A stretch of 44,983 nucleotides of DNA from Lacrimispora defluvii (GCA_013036995.1 JAAOXG010000076.1:1-44983); one strand, 5' to 3'; counted from the first letter of the stretch, positions 8,382 through 17,135 are shown. The notes: generated by a model from the letters alone, not told the origin. A program made the numbers and translations.

Positions 8382-9942
8382 TGAAGGGATTATGCTGGAA
8401 TCCATACGGAGTATTATTGAATCAAACTTTAAAAGTGAATGTGAGATTGTCTGTGTGAAGACCGGGAGAGCGGTGATTGAACAAGCCGGTCAATTCCGCC
8501 CGGATATTGCGTTTGTAGACATTCAGATGCCTGGATTAAGCGGAATTCAGGCAATCAGGGAAATACGTAAATTCAATCAGACCATGGTATTTATCATTAT
8601 GACAGCCTTTGATAAGTTTTCTTACGCCCAGGAAGCGGTGAACCTTGGTGTGATGGAATTCATTATGAAACCGGTGAATAAGAAGAAAATTCTCGATGTA
8701 TGCGTGAAAGCCATGCATCAGGTAGAGGAGGCAAGGCAGAAGATCAGTGATGATCTGAAGATAAGAGAACGTCTGGAAATCGTGGTTCCCATGATCGAAA
8801 GCGGGTTTATTTACACCATCCTTCAGGAAGATTCAGATCCTCTTCACAGCGGTTACCCGGAAATGCTTGATATCCGAAAACCCTATGGTTTCATTGTGGT
8901 TTTGGAATTTGGAGACAGTATGGAGGGGGGAACCATGACCAACGCCATCGGAGTTGGGGTGAAGGTCAATAAATATTACAGTATGGTCCGGGAGATTCTT
9001 AAGGACTATTTTGAATGTGTCATCGGTCCTGCCATGGGAAACAGGCTGGTTTTGTTTCTTTCCTTTGATCAGGAAAAGATGCAGTATGAAAAGCGGGTGG
9101 AAGTAATCACAAGGACCAGGAACATGATTCATAAGCTGGAAAACAGCATGGACATTAAGTGCAGAGGCGGTATCGGATCCGTGAAACCTCTGGCCGGAAT
9201 TCGTCACTCCTATACGGAAGCCTTAAAATCCTTAAGAGAAAGTGACAGCCATGTAGTTCATATTACGGATATTCCGGCAGTGGCGGAATACGATGGGGAA
9301 TATCCTCTTGATCTGGAAAACCAGTACCTTCAAAGAGGCATGAAAGCAGACCGGGAGGGCGCGTTATCCTGTGCCAATGAATTTTTTGACTGGATGCTGG
9401 TGCATGACGGTAATATGAGATCCAACATTGAAATCAAGGTTCTGGAACTGGTGATGAGACTGGAGCGGAGGGCTTTTGAAGCCGGGAATGTCCGCTACGG
9501 ATTCCGTTACCGGGAAAACTATATGGCAGAGTTAAAGGAAGCAGCTGACGGGGAAGGGATTCGGCGCTGGTTCTTAAACAAAACCAGGGATATCTGCGAT
9601 AAGATCAGTACCTCCAGGGAGCGGGAATTTGAAAATGTGGTATCAAGGGTCAAGGGGTATATAGACGAGAACTACGCCAGGGACATTTCTCTTGACGACG
9701 TATCGCGAATGGTGGACATCAGCCCCTATTATTTCAGCAAGCTGTTCAAACAGGAGGTAGGGGAGAATTTCATTGAATATGTGACCAGAACCAGAATTAA
9801 AAACGCCAGAAGGCTGCTGGAGGATCCCAGATACAGCATCAAAGAGATCTGCGTGATGTCCGGCTACAGTGATCCCAATTATTTCAGCAGGATTTTTAAG
9901 AAATATGAAGGGATGACACCAACCGAATACAGGGAGAGGTAA
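8356..9942 (+). CDS. YesN-type response regulator with AraC DNA-binding domain
   Basis: A 528-residue response regulator. The receiver domain (residues 1-120) has the acidic pair D8/D9, phosphoacceptor D55 in IAFVDIQMPG, and the conserved Lys in FIMKPVNKKK. A long linker region follows, and the C terminus is a two-HTH AraC/XylS domain (SLDDVSRMVDISPYYFSKLF and SIKEICVMSGYSDPNYFSRI). The partner is the overlapping YesM-type kinase gene. The likely target is the sugar ABC transporter genes just downstream, because this family normally activates the linked uptake genes; there is no binding-site evidence for that beyond the palindrome at 11062-11076. Confidence 0.93.
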   Translation: MFRILVADDEGIMLESIRSIIESNFKSECEIVCVKTGRAVIEQAGQFRPDIAFVDIQMPGLSGIQAIREIRKFNQTMVFIIMTAFDKFSYAQEAVNLGVMEFIMKPVNKKKILDVCVKAMHQVEEARQKISDDLKIRERLEIVVPMIESGFIYTILQEDSDPLHSGYPEMLDIRKPYGFIVVLEFGDSMEGGTMTNAIGVGVKVNKYYSMVREILKDYFECVIGPAMGNRLVLFLSFDQEKMQYEKRVEVITRTRNMIHKLENSMDIKCRGGIGSVKPLAGIRHSYTEALKSLRESDSHVVHITDIPAVAEYDGEYPLDLENQYLQRGMKADREGALSCANEFFDWMLVHDGNMRSNIEIKVLELVMRLERRAFEAGNVRYGFRYRENYMAELKEAADGEGIRRWFLNKTRDICDKISTSREREFENVVSRVKGYIDENYARDISLDDVSRMVDISPYYFSKLFKQEVGENFIEYVTRTRIKNARRLLEDPRYSIKEICVMSGYSDPNYFSRIFKKYEGMTPTEYRER

Positions 9943-9946
9943 GGTT

Positions 9947-10999
9947 ATGAAAATGTGGGGCGGGAGGTTATTACTGATGGGATTGGCCTGCTGTATTCTG
10001 ATGTCAGGATGCAGACAGGCAAAAGTTGAGACTGCAGAGCAGGAACAGGAAAAGGCGGGGGAGAGGCCTTTGCAGATCGGCCTGAGCATTGATTCATTTG
10101 TCATCGAGCGATGGATCAGAGACCGGGATGTCTTCGTTTCTGCTGCAAAAGAAATGGGTGCGGAAGTCAATGTACAGAATGCCAACGGTGATGTGAATGA
10201 ACAGATCGAGCAGATCCAGTATTTTATTAAGAAGCAGATGGATGTCATTGTGGTGGTGGCAGGCGACTGCGAGGCTCTGTCAGATGTGATGAAGAAAGCA
10301 AAGGCGGCAGGAATAAAGACCATGAGCTATGACCGTCTGGTTTTAAATGCAAACAGTGATATGTATATCTCCTTCGACAACAAGGGCGTGGGAAGCCTGA
10401 TGGCAGAAAATCTGGTTCAGAACATACCTGAGGGCGGCAAAATCATCATGATTCAGGGACCGGAATCCGATCACAATGTGGCAATGATCCGTGAGGGGTT
10501 TAATTCAGTTTTAGAAGGTAAAAATTTAGATGTGGTCTATCAGAACAATTGTGAGGGATGGCTTGCGGAGCACGCCTACGATTATGCCAAAGAAGCAATT
10601 GAAAAGTATCCGGATGTGAAGGGAATCATGTGCGGTAATGACGATCTGGCCACCCAGGTTTTCAAAGTGCTGTCAGAAGACCGGCTGGCAGGGAAGGTGT
10701 GTCTAGTTGGTCAGGATGGAGATTTAATGGCCTGCCAGCGGATTGTGGAGGGCACCCAGAATATGACTGCTTTTAAATCGGTGGAGGAGGAAGCCAGGCT
10801 GGCGGCGGAGTATGCGGTCATGCTGGGAAAGGGGGAGCCCTTAAAAGGAATCGACCAGACCATTCACGACGGTACCTATGATGTGCCGTATCTGGAGCTG
10901 AATCCGGTGGCAGTAACCCGGGAAAACATGGATTCTGTCATCATTCAGGGCGGTTTTCATGCCAGAGAAGATGTATATTTAAATGTCATACAGCAGTAG
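9947..10999 (+). CDS. Sugar ABC transporter substrate-binding lipoprotein (XylF-like)
   Basis: A 350-residue lipoprotein. The signal peptide ends with lipobox LMSGC (Cys near residue 22), so it is tethered to the outer face of the membrane. The mature part is a ribose/xylose-type binding protein (PLQIGLSIDSFVIERWIRDR, then DVIVVVAGD and SYDRLVLNANSDMYISFDN), and its end (VAVTRENMDSVIIQGGFHAREDVY) is typical of D-xylose-binding XylF. It begins 4 bases after the regulator stop and is followed by a terminator, so it belongs to the sensor operon rather than to the transporter operon. It may load the downstream permease or feed the sensor. Substrate D-xylose is inferred from resemblance only. Confidence 0.83.
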   Translation: MKMWGGRLLLMGLACCILMSGCRQAKVETAEQEQEKAGERPLQIGLSIDSFVIERWIRDRDVFVSAAKEMGAEVNVQNANGDVNEQIEQIQYFIKKQMDVIVVVAGDCEALSDVMKKAKAAGIKTMSYDRLVLNANSDMYISFDNKGVGSLMAENLVQNIPEGGKIIMIQGPESDHNVAMIREGFNSVLEGKNLDVVYQNNCEGWLAEHAYDYAKEAIEKYPDVKGIMCGNDDLATQVFKVLSEDRLAGKVCLVGQDGDLMACQRIVEGTQNMTAFKSVEEEARLAAEYAVMLGKGEPLKGIDQTIHDGTYDVPYLELNPVAVTRENMDSVIIQGGFHAREDVYLNVIQQ

Positions 11000-11015
11000 C
11001 ATTTTTTTGCCTGAT

Positions 11016-11046
11016 AAAAAAGTCCTGTTCACCCGGGGCTTTTTTT
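11016..11046 (+). terminator. Rho-independent terminator after the XylF-like gene
   Basis: AAAAAAGTCC at 11016-11025 pairs with GGGCTTTTTT at 11036-11045, ending in a run of seven T. It divides the sensor operon from the transporter operon. Confidence 0.8.
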
Positions 11047-11061
11047 ATGTGGATGAATCCG

Positions 11062-11105
11062 TGCTAACGGTTGGCAAACAAGTCCTGATTCTTCCATGCT
11101 AAAAT
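11062..11105 (+). promoter_or_regulatory. Candidate regulated promoter of the ChvE-type transporter operon
   Basis: TAAAAT at 11100-11105 is preceded by TGC, making an extended -10. No -35 at normal spacing is visible. Instead an inverted repeat, TGCTAAC-G-GTTGGCA (11062-11076), sits just upstream of where a -35 would lie. A weak -35 with a nearby palindrome fits a promoter needing an activator, or a cre-like site; which one cannot be decided here. Confidence 0.35.
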
Positions 11106-11143
11106 AGGCATATCAAAAACAAGTATTGGAGGAGGATTTATCA

Positions 11144-12307
11144 ATGAAAAGAAAACTTTTAGCAGTCGCGATGACTCTTGCCATGACGGCAGGAATGCTG
11201 GCTGGGTGCAGCGGGGGAAGCAAGGCACCGGAAACAAAAGCTCCAGAGACGACGACTACGGCAGCAGCTGCTGAGACAACCAAAGCAGCAGAAACAACAG
11301 CTGCAGCAGCAAAAACAGAAAAGAAAGACGGAGTCTTAATCGGTGTTGCCATGCCAACCAAGGATTTGCAAAGATGGAATCAGGATGGCGCCAACATGAA
11401 GAAAGAACTGGAAGCTGCAGGCTATAAGGTAGATTTACAGTATGCCAGCAACGACGTTCAGACCCAGGTTTCCCAGATTGAAAACATGATCTCCAATGGC
11501 TGCAAAATGTTAGTTATCGCTTCCATCGACGGAAGTTCTTTGGGAGAACCGCTTTCCCAGGCAAAATCCATGGGAATTCCGGTTATTGCTTATGACCGTC
11601 TGATCATGAACTCAGATGCAGTTACATATTACGCTACCTTTGATAACTACAAAGTAGGCCAGAAGCAGGGCGAATATTTAGAGAAGTCTCTTGGACTTGA
11701 CAAAGCCGGCGATCCGAAGAATATCGAATTCTTCACAGGCGATCCTGCTGATAATAACTGCAAGTTCTTCTTCGGAGGAGCTATGGATGTGTTAAAGAAA
11801 TATGTAGACAACGGCAGACTGGTTGTTAAATCCGGCCAGACAGCATTTGAGCAGGTTGCAACCGAGAAATGGGATTCTGAGAAAGCTCAGAACCGTATGG
11901 ATACCATTATCGCAGGCAACTATTCAGACGGAACCGTACTTGACGCAGTTCTCTGCTCCAACGATTCCACCGCTCTTGGTGTTGAAAATGCACTTGCTTC
12001 TTCTTACACCGGAAAATATCCAATTATCACAGGCCAGGACTGCGATATTGCAAACGTTAAGAACATGATCCAGGGAAAACAGGCTATGAGCGTATTTAAG
12101 GATACCAGAACTCTGGCTACCCAGGTAGTTAAGATGGTAGATTCCGTTATGCAGGGCGGCAAAGCTGAGATCAACGATACCAAGTCCTATGACAACGGAA
12201 CCGGAATCATTCCAACCTATCTTTGCGATCCAGTGGTTGTTACCGTTGACAACTATAAAGATATGCTGATCACCTCCGGTTATTATACCGAGGACCAGTT
12301 AAAGTAA
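11144..12307 (+). CDS. chvE: Multiple-monosaccharide ABC transporter substrate-binding lipoprotein (ChvE-type)
   Basis: A 387-residue lipoprotein with lipobox LAGC (Cys near 23), then an Ala/Thr/Lys/Glu-rich linker to about residue 65 that spaces the binding domain off the membrane. The binding domain is ChvE/GguC-partner type: GVLIGVAMPTKDLQRWNQDG, IASIDGSSLGEPL, AYDRLIMNSDAVTYYATFDN, and a C-terminal YLCDPVVVTVDNYKDMLITS. ChvE-type proteins bind several aldoses such as glucose, galactose, arabinose and xylose. The start is the ATG at 11144 after GGAGGAGG; an in-frame TTG at 11126 would put the ribosome site inside the gene and was rejected. Genes for its ATPase and permease follow. Confidence 0.9.
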   Translation: MKRKLLAVAMTLAMTAGMLAGCSGGSKAPETKAPETTTTAAAAETTKAAETTAAAAKTEKKDGVLIGVAMPTKDLQRWNQDGANMKKELEAAGYKVDLQYASNDVQTQVSQIENMISNGCKMLVIASIDGSSLGEPLSQAKSMGIPVIAYDRLIMNSDAVTYYATFDNYKVGQKQGEYLEKSLGLDKAGDPKNIEFFTGDPADNNCKFFFGGAMDVLKKYVDNGRLVVKSGQTAFEQVATEKWDSEKAQNRMDTIIAGNYSDGTVLDAVLCSNDSTALGVENALASSYTGKYPIITGQDCDIANVKNMIQGKQAMSVFKDTRTLATQVVKMVDSVMQGGKAEINDTKSYDNGTGIIPTYLCDPVVVTVDNYKDMLITSGYYTEDQLK

Positions 12308-12328
12308 TCAGGCGGATTTCCTTATTGG

Positions 12329-12356
12329 GGACGGCTTTTATCAATGAAAGCCGTCC
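12329..12356 (+). promoter_or_regulatory. Intercistronic hairpin between binding-protein and ATPase genes
   Basis: GGACGGCTTT (12329-12338) and AAAGCCGTCC (12347-12356) form a perfect 10-bp stem with an 8-base loop and no T-run. Such hairpins after binding-protein genes commonly protect the upstream message or partly stop transcription, giving more binding protein than membrane components. The role here is inferred. Confidence 0.65.
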
Positions 12357-12385
12357 TCTGAATATATAAAGAGGGAGGGATATTC

Positions 12386-13990
12386 TTGGCAAATATACTT
12401 TTGGAAATGAAAAACATCACCAAGACGTTTCCGGGTGTGAAAGCCCTGGATTTAGTAAACCTTCAGGTAGAAGAAGGGGAGATCCATGCTCTGGTGGGCG
12501 AAAATGGAGCGGGGAAATCCACTCTGATGAATGTACTCAGCGGTATCTATCCCTACGGTTCTTACGAAGGAGATATCATTTATAACGGAGAGATCTGTAA
12601 ATTCAGTCATATCAGTGACAGTGAAAAAAAGGGAATTGTCATTATTCACCAGGAGCTTGCACTGGTTCCCTATATGACAATTGCCGAGAACATGTATCTT
12701 GGAAATGAAAAAGGAAAGAAATTCGCAATCAACTGGAATGAAACGTTTGGGGAGGCTGATCAGTATTTAAAAACAGTAGGACTTTCCGAATCCTCCCATA
12801 CGCTTATTAAGGATATCGGAGTAGGAAAGCAGCAGCTGGTAGAAATAGCAAAGGCACTTGCAAAAAAGGCAAAACTGCTGATTCTCGATGAACCAACTGC
12901 ATCCTTAAATGAAGAAGATTCAAAAGCGCTTCTGGACCTTTTGAAAAAATTCAAAGCAGAAGGTATGACATCTATTATCATATCTCATAAACTGAATGAA
13001 ATTGCCTATGTAGCAGATAAAATTACCATTATCCGCGATGGCTCAACCATAGAAACACTGAACAGGAAGACAGATAATGTAACAGAAGACCGGATCATAA
13101 AAGGAATGGTTGGTAGAGAACTGGTAGACCGTTTCCCCAAACGGACGGACATTCAAATCGGTGAAAAATCCATGGAAGTGGAACACTGGAATGCCAGCCA
13201 CCCCCTTTATTCAGAGCGCAAGGTTGTCAGTGACGTATCCTTCTATGTAAGAAAAGGAGAAGTTGTAGGAATCTGCGGCCTGATGGGAGCAGGAAGAACA
13301 GAACTTGCCATGAGTCTTTTTGGAAAAAGCTATGGAGCAAATATTTCCGGAACGTTAAAGATTCACGGTCAGGAAGTCCATCTTCGTTCCGTGCGGGATG
13401 CAATCCGGCATAAGCTGGCTTACGTGACTGAAGACCGGAAAGGCAATGGACTGATTCTTGGAAATCCCATACGAATCAACACCACCCTTGCCAATCTGCG
13501 TGCAGTCAGCTTTCGAACCATTATTGACAAAGACAAGGAAGTTATGGCCGCTGAAGATTATATTAATAAGCTGAAGACCAAATGTCCTTCCGTGGAACAG
13601 ACTGTAGGAAACTTAAGCGGAGGAAACCAGCAAAAGGTTCTTTTATCCAAATGGATGTTTGCGGAGCCGGATATTATGATTTTAGACGAACCAACCAGAG
13701 GAATTGATGTAGGTGCCAAATATGAAATCTACTGCATCATAAACAAACTGGCTGCCGCCGGAAAATCCATTGTCATGATTTCCTCAGAGCTGCCGGAGAT
13801 TCTTGGCATGTCTGACCGGATTTATATCATGAACGAGGGGCGTATTGTTGGAGAGATGAGCTCACAGGAGGCCACACAGGAAAAAATCATGGCATGCATT
13901 TTAAAATCAGATAAGCATCCTTCGGGAATACCTTTAACCCCGGATAACATGGGCATGGAAGAGGAAGGGAGAGTAGAAGATGGAGAATAA
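12386..13990 (+). CDS. mmsA: Multiple-monosaccharide ABC transporter ATP-binding protein (GguA/MmsA-type)
   Basis: A 534-residue duplicated sugar ATPase with two nucleotide-binding domains. The first has Walker [17 protein letters not shown], a signature region around [14 protein letters not shown] and Walker [13 protein letters not shown]. The second half (from about residue 260) has the degenerate Walker [17 protein letters not shown], signature [15 protein letters not shown] and Walker [17 protein letters not shown]. This layout is that of RbsA/XylG/MglA-class importers. The start is TTG at 12386 behind GAGGGAGGG, the only well-placed ribosome site. It overlaps the permease gene by 11 bases. 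It powers sugar import together with the ChvE-type protein and the MmsB-type permease. Confidence 0.93.
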   Translation: MANILLEMKNITKTFPGVKALDLVNLQVEEGEIHALVGENGAGKSTLMNVLSGIYPYGSYEGDIIYNGEICKFSHISDSEKKGIVIIHQELALVPYMTIAENMYLGNEKGKKFAINWNETFGEADQYLKTVGLSESSHTLIKDIGVGKQQLVEIAKALAKKAKLLILDEPTASLNEEDSKALLDLLKKFKAEGMTSIIISHKLNEIAYVADKITIIRDGSTIETLNRKTDNVTEDRIIKGMVGRELVDRFPKRTDIQIGEKSMEVEHWNASHPLYSERKVVSDVSFYVRKGEVVGICGLMGAGRTELAMSLFGKSYGANISGTLKIHGQEVHLRSVRDAIRHKLAYVTEDRKGNGLILGNPIRINTTLANLRAVSFRTIIDKDKEVMAAEDYINKLKTKCPSVEQTVGNLSGGNQQKVLLSKWMFAEPDIMILDEPTRGIDVGAKYEIYCIINKLAAAGKSIVMISSELPEILGMSDRIYIMNEGRIVGEMSSQEATQEKIMACILKSDKHPSGIPLTPDNMGMEEEGRVEDGE

Positions 13991-15155
13991 ATTAAAATTG
14001 TCGGAAGCACTAAAAAAATATACGATGGTAATCGTTCTGGCAGTAGTCGTAATCTTGTTTACTGTAAATACAGGAGGGAAAATGCTTCTTGCCCAGAACG
14101 TAAACAACTTAATCGCACAAAATGCATATGTGTTTATTCTGGCAACCGGAATGCTCTTCTGTATTCTGACAGGCGGCAACATTGACTTATCGGTTGGATC
14201 TGTTGTCTGCTTCGTAGGAGCCATAGGCGGAAGCATGATGATTAAGATGGGAATGAACCCTTATCTTTCCCTTTTGTCCATGATCATTATCGGCATACTG
14301 GCTGGAGCATGGCAGGGCTTCTGGATTGCTTACGTACGGATCCCGCCATTTATCGTAACTCTGGCAGGAATGCTCATCTTCCGCGGACTTTCAAACGTAG
14401 TCCTTCAGGGAATGACCCTTTCTCCCGTACCGGACAGCTTTTTAAACCTGTTTAATACCTATGTTCCTGATGTATTTGGCATGAAGGGCTTTAACCTCAC
14501 CTGCTTCCTTGTAGGAATTGCAGCCTGCTGTATCTTTATTGTATCAGAGCTGATTACCAGAAAAAGAAAACTGAAAAAGGGATACCGGGTAGATCCCCTA
14601 AACAGTATGATTATTAAAATGGTATTGATGACTGCAGTCATACTTTTCTTCATGTATAAGCTGTCTCTCTACAAAGGAATCCCCAATGCTCTTATCTGGG
14701 TTGTGGTAATCATCGGAATTTACAGCTACATATCTTCCAAAACAACCACAGGACGCTATTTCTATGCAGTGGGCGGAAATGAAAAGGCAACCAGACTTTC
14801 CGGTATCGATACCAATAAGGTCTATTTCCTTGCTTATTTAAATATGGGTCTGCTGGCAGCCGTAGCAGGCATGGTAACCCTGGCCCGTTTGAACTCTGCC
14901 AACCCAACGGCAGGAAATAACTATGAAATGGATGCCATCGGAGCCTGCTTCATCGGCGGAGCTTCTGCATACGGCGGAACAGGAACCGTACCAGGTGTTA
15001 TTGTAGGCGCCACACTGATGGGTGTTTTAAACCTGGGTATGAGCATTATGGGTGTGGATCAGAACCTTCAGAAAGTGGTAAAGGGAACCGTTCTTTTGGC
15101 GGCAGTTATATTTGATGTGGTAAGTAAGAGGAAAACATTTATCGTGAAGCAGTAA
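13980..15155 (+). CDS. mmsB: Multiple-monosaccharide ABC transporter permease (GguB/MmsB-type)
   Basis: A 391-residue polytopic membrane protein of the ribose/xylose permease family, with about ten hydrophobic segments. Family landmarks are the [20 protein letters not shown] segment (residues about 60-80), the conserved [18 protein letters not shown] stretch, and [18 protein letters not shown] plus [19 protein letters not shown] near the C terminus. The extended central region with a charged loop ([18 protein letters not shown]) is usual for GguB/XylH permeases. It is translationally coupled to the ATPase gene and followed by a terminator, ending the transporter operon. Confidence 0.93.
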   Translation: MENKLKLSEALKKYTMVIVLAVVVILFTVNTGGKMLLAQNVNNLIAQNAYVFILATGMLFCILTGGNIDLSVGSVVCFVGAIGGSMMIKMGMNPYLSLLSMIIIGILAGAWQGFWIAYVRIPPFIVTLAGMLIFRGLSNVVLQGMTLSPVPDSFLNLFNTYVPDVFGMKGFNLTCFLVGIAACCIFIVSELITRKRKLKKGYRVDPLNSMIIKMVLMTAVILFFMYKLSLYKGIPNALIWVVVIIGIYSYISSKTTTGRYFYAVGGNEKATRLSGIDTNKVYFLAYLNMGLLAAVAGMVTLARLNSANPTAGNNYEMDAIGACFIGGASAYGGTGTVPGVIVGATLMGVLNLGMSIMGVDQNLQKVVKGTVLLAAVIFDVVSKRKTFIVKQ

Positions 15156-15179
15156 GCCTGATTGAAAAGCGTAGTGATA

Positions 15180-15228
15180 CGTGGGAACGGGAAGATTCAT
15201 CTCTGGATCGTCCTGTTCCTGCGTTTTT
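15180..15228 (+). terminator. Terminator of the sugar transporter operon
   Basis: A 17-base arm at 15180-15196 pairs with 15207-15223 (several G-T pairs, one mismatch) and is followed by TTTTT. It starts 25 bases after the permease stop. Confidence 0.75.
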
Positions 15229-15312
15229 GATTTATAATATAGGAGATTGATTGCGACAAATTAACATTGTGGGGTATGGTAAGATTTATTCAGGAGTAAC
15301 CGAATACAGGGT

Positions 15313-15362
15313 AAGGAGGTACATTTCTAATTGCATTGCTGACTTACATAGGAAAAAAATAG
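15313..15362 (+). pseudogene. Relic of a holin-like type I toxin gene (putative)
   Basis: A perfect AAGGAGGT ribosome site (15313-15320) is followed 9 bases later by codons reading IALLTYIGKK and a TAG at 15360, with no ATG, GTG or TTG start in that frame at proper spacing. Small holin-like toxins are about 30-35 residues, begin with ATG a few bases after such a site, and end in a hydrophobic stretch plus lysines. What remains looks like the leader and the last ten codons, with the start and most of the membrane helix deleted. A convergent small RNA, as usual for this family, is still present. Recognition is from memory of family layout. Confidence 0.45.
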
Positions 15363-15459
15363 CCTACCCTGCCGGCAAACAGGATAGGCGTGCTCATTAC
15401 CACATGAGCATTTAACCATTCATGGGAGCTTCCACCTTGTGTGGCGGTTACTCTTTTAT
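15351..15459 (-). ncRNA. Putative antisense RNA (antitoxin-type) of the toxin relic
   Basis: On the minus strand, TTTACA (15490-15495) and TATATT (15466-15471) are 18 bases apart, giving a predicted start near 15459. The RNA would run about 108 bases through two small hairpins (15391-15410 and about 15432-15444) to a terminator at 15362-15389 followed by TATTTTTTT. Size, position and convergent direction match the antitoxin RNA of holin-like toxin loci. Transcription is predicted, not shown. Confidence 0.5.
15362..15389 (-). terminator. Terminator of the minus-strand small RNA
   Basis: GCCTACCCTG (15362-15371) pairs with CAGGATAGGC (15380-15389) with one mismatch; on the minus strand it is followed by a run of seven T. 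The same hairpin could also end the + strand toxin transcript. Confidence 0.7.
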
Positions 15460-15465
15460 AATATA

Positions 15466-15495
15466 AATATACCACATTGCTGATATGATTGTAAA
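15466..15495 (-). promoter_or_regulatory. Sigma-A-type promoter for the minus-strand small RNA
   Basis: Minus-strand TTTACA, an 18-base spacer and TATATT (five of six in each box by consensus TTGACA/TATAAT, allowing one change) lie just upstream of the predicted RNA. Confidence 0.55.
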
Positions 15496-15553
15496 GAGAG
15501 AAATCTGATCAATTGCTTTGTTTATAATTGTTAGTCTTAAATAAAACAAATAG

Positions 15554-15589
15554 GCCGCCGTCCAACTGAAAAAACTTCAGTCGGGCGGC
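15554..15589. repeat. GC-rich hairpin in the region ahead of rfbC
   Basis: GCCGCC (15554-15559) pairs with GGCGGC (15584-15589), and ACTGAA with TTCAGT closes an inner stem over a short A-rich loop. The flanks are A-rich on the left and ATTTAT on the right, so it may act as a weak terminator. The gap 15156-15731 otherwise holds only the terminator and toxin relic listed separately. Confidence 0.55.
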
Positions 15590-15677
15590 ATTTATGCATA
15601 TTTGCATCACAAACAGGCTTCAAACCGGGTCAGAACCAATAAAAATTTTCCTATATATAGAAATCTTGGCTGAGTTG

Positions 15678-15686
15678 TGGTAGAAT
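15678..15686 (+). promoter_or_regulatory. Candidate extended -10 promoter of the glycan operon
   Basis: TGG directly followed by TAGAAT forms an extended -10 about 45 bases before rfbC; no good -35 is visible. If correct, it would drive the roughly 14-kb run of co-directional glycan genes. Confidence 0.3.
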
Positions 15687-15731
15687 GCTACAAGTAAAAG
15701 AATGTTTTGATATGTAAAGGAGCATAAAAAT

Positions 15732-16286
15732 ATGGGAAAGATAAAAGTAACAACATGCGAGATAGAAGGGCTTTATGTCATTGAACCAACCGTATTTCCA
15801 GATTCCAGAGGATATTTTATGGAAACCTACAACCAGAATGATTTTCACGAAGCAGGACTGACCATGAATTTTGTACAGGATAATCAGTCCATGTCCGTAA
15901 AAGGCGTGCTTAGAGGACTGCATTTTCAGAAACAGTTTCCCCAGGGAAAGTTGGTTCGTGCGGTGAGAGGAACTGTGTTTGATGTGGCAGTTGATTTAAG
16001 AGCTAATTCCAAAACTTATGGTAAGTGGTTCGGTGTGGAGCTGTCTGCAGAAAACAAAAAGCAGTTCTATATTTCAGAAGGCTTTGCTCATGGATTTTTA
16101 GTTCTGTCTGATGAGGCAGAATTTGCATATAAATGTACGGATTTTTATCATCCGGGCGACGAAGGCGGAATTCTTTGGAGTGATCCCGAAATCGGTATCG
16201 AATGGCCCATTTCAGAAGGTATGGAGCTGGTTATATCCGACAAGGACAAGAAGTGGGACGGAATCCGAGATACGTTTAAATTTTAA
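15732..16286 (+). CDS. rfbC: dTDP-4-dehydrorhamnose 3,5-epimerase
   Basis: A 184-residue RmlC-type cupin enzyme of normal length, converting dTDP-4-keto-6-deoxyglucose to the L-rhamno form during dTDP-L-rhamnose synthesis. Family motifs include FPDSRGYFMETYNQNDF near residue 22, the catalytic-His stretch RGLHFQKQFPQGKLVRAVRG near residue 61, DVAVDLRANSKTYGKW, and the FAHGFLVLSDEAEFAYKCTD segment. Start ATG follows AAAGGAG. No rfbA, rfbB or rfbD lies in the window, so the rest of the pathway must be elsewhere. It opens the surface-glycan operon, suggesting that the glycan contains rhamnose or a related deoxysugar. Confidence 0.93.
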   Translation: MGKIKVTTCEIEGLYVIEPTVFPDSRGYFMETYNQNDFHEAGLTMNFVQDNQSMSVKGVLRGLHFQKQFPQGKLVRAVRGTVFDVAVDLRANSKTYGKWFGVELSAENKKQFYISEGFAHGFLVLSDEAEFAYKCTDFYHPGDEGGILWSDPEIGIEWPISEGMELVISDKDKKWDGIRDTFKF

Positions 16287-16301
16287 CGAGAGGAGAAAAC
16301 C

Positions 16302-17114
16302 ATGAATTATCTGGTTTCCTTATTAAAAGAAATCTATATAAAAAGAAAACTGATTCTGGATTTGGCAAAAGCAGATTTTAAGAAGCGTTTTGTAGGCTCT
16401 TATTTCGGAATTGCATGGATGTTTCTGCAGCCGATTGCCACGGTTCTTGTTTATTTTTTTGTTTTCCAGTTGGGATTTAAAAGTGTGCCACCAATCGCGG
16501 TATTTCCCTATGTACTGTGGTTAATACCAGGCATTGTACCATGGTTTTTTATCAGTGAGGTTTTAAACATGGGGACTAACTGCCTGCAGGAATATAATTA
16601 TCTGGTAAAAAAGGTAGTTTTCCGCGTGGAAATCCTTCCTTTTATTAAGATGTTATCCTGTCTGATGGTACATGGAATATTTGCTATTATTATGTTTGTA
16701 GTATTTTTATGCTATGGCTTTTTGCCGAAGGCCAGCTGGTTCCAGATCATTTACTATACCTTTGCTGCCTCCATGTTGTCTCTGGCTATTACCTATTTTA
16801 CCAGTGCCATCAATGTGTTTTTCAAGGATATGGCACAGATTGTGGGTATCTGCCTGCAGTTTGGTATGTGGATGGTGCCGATTATGTGGGCTCCGGAGAT
16901 GTTTAAGAATGCTCCTGAGTGGCTTCCCAGCGTGCTGAAAATAAATCCGGTTTATTATATTGTTGCCGGATACCGTGACAGCATGTTATATGGGAACTGG
17001 GTTACTGAACGGCCAACTCTTGGTCTTTATTTCTGGTTTGTCACTATTGTCCTGTTTTTAATAGGACTGAAAGTATTTAAAAAGCTGCGCCCGCATTTTT
17101 CTGATGTGCTGTAG
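16302..17114 (+). CDS. wzm: Polysaccharide ABC exporter permease (Wzm-type)
   Basis: A 270-residue ABC-2-type membrane protein with about six transmembrane segments. The N terminus (LDLAKADFKKRFVGSYFGIA) is the hallmark of polysaccharide and teichoic-acid exporters (Wzm, TagG, RfbA-type), and the C-terminal ILKINPVYYIVAGYRDSMLY segment is equally typical. It starts after a GAGGAG site 15 bases behind rfbC and is followed 21 bases later by its ATPase gene. Together they should export an undecaprenyl-linked glycan. A teichoic-acid exporter is possible on the permease alone, but the extended ATPase and neighbouring glycosyltransferases favour an O-antigen or S-layer-glycan type exporter. Confidence 0.9.
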   Translation: MNYLVSLLKEIYIKRKLILDLAKADFKKRFVGSYFGIAWMFLQPIATVLVYFFVFQLGFKSVPPIAVFPYVLWLIPGIVPWFFISEVLNMGTNCLQEYNYLVKKVVFRVEILPFIKMLSCLMVHGIFAIIMFVVFLCYGFLPKASWFQIIYYTFAASMLSLAITYFTSAINVFFKDMAQIVGICLQFGMWMVPIMWAPEMFKNAPEWLPSVLKINPVYYIVAGYRDSMLYGNWVTERPTLGLYFWFVTIVLFLIGLKVFKKLRPHFSDVL

Positions 17115-17135
17115 GCAGTTACCATGGAGGATTCA

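Noticed and set aside
9643-10323. 226-residue minus-strand reading frame
   Set aside because: It lies antisense across the YesN-type and XylF-like genes, which have clear family motifs; its composition (Ser/Cys/Phe/Ile-rich) is that of a shadow frame.
11126-11143. Upstream TTG start for the ChvE-type gene
   Set aside because: It would place GGAGGAGG inside the coding region and break the lipoprotein signal peptide.
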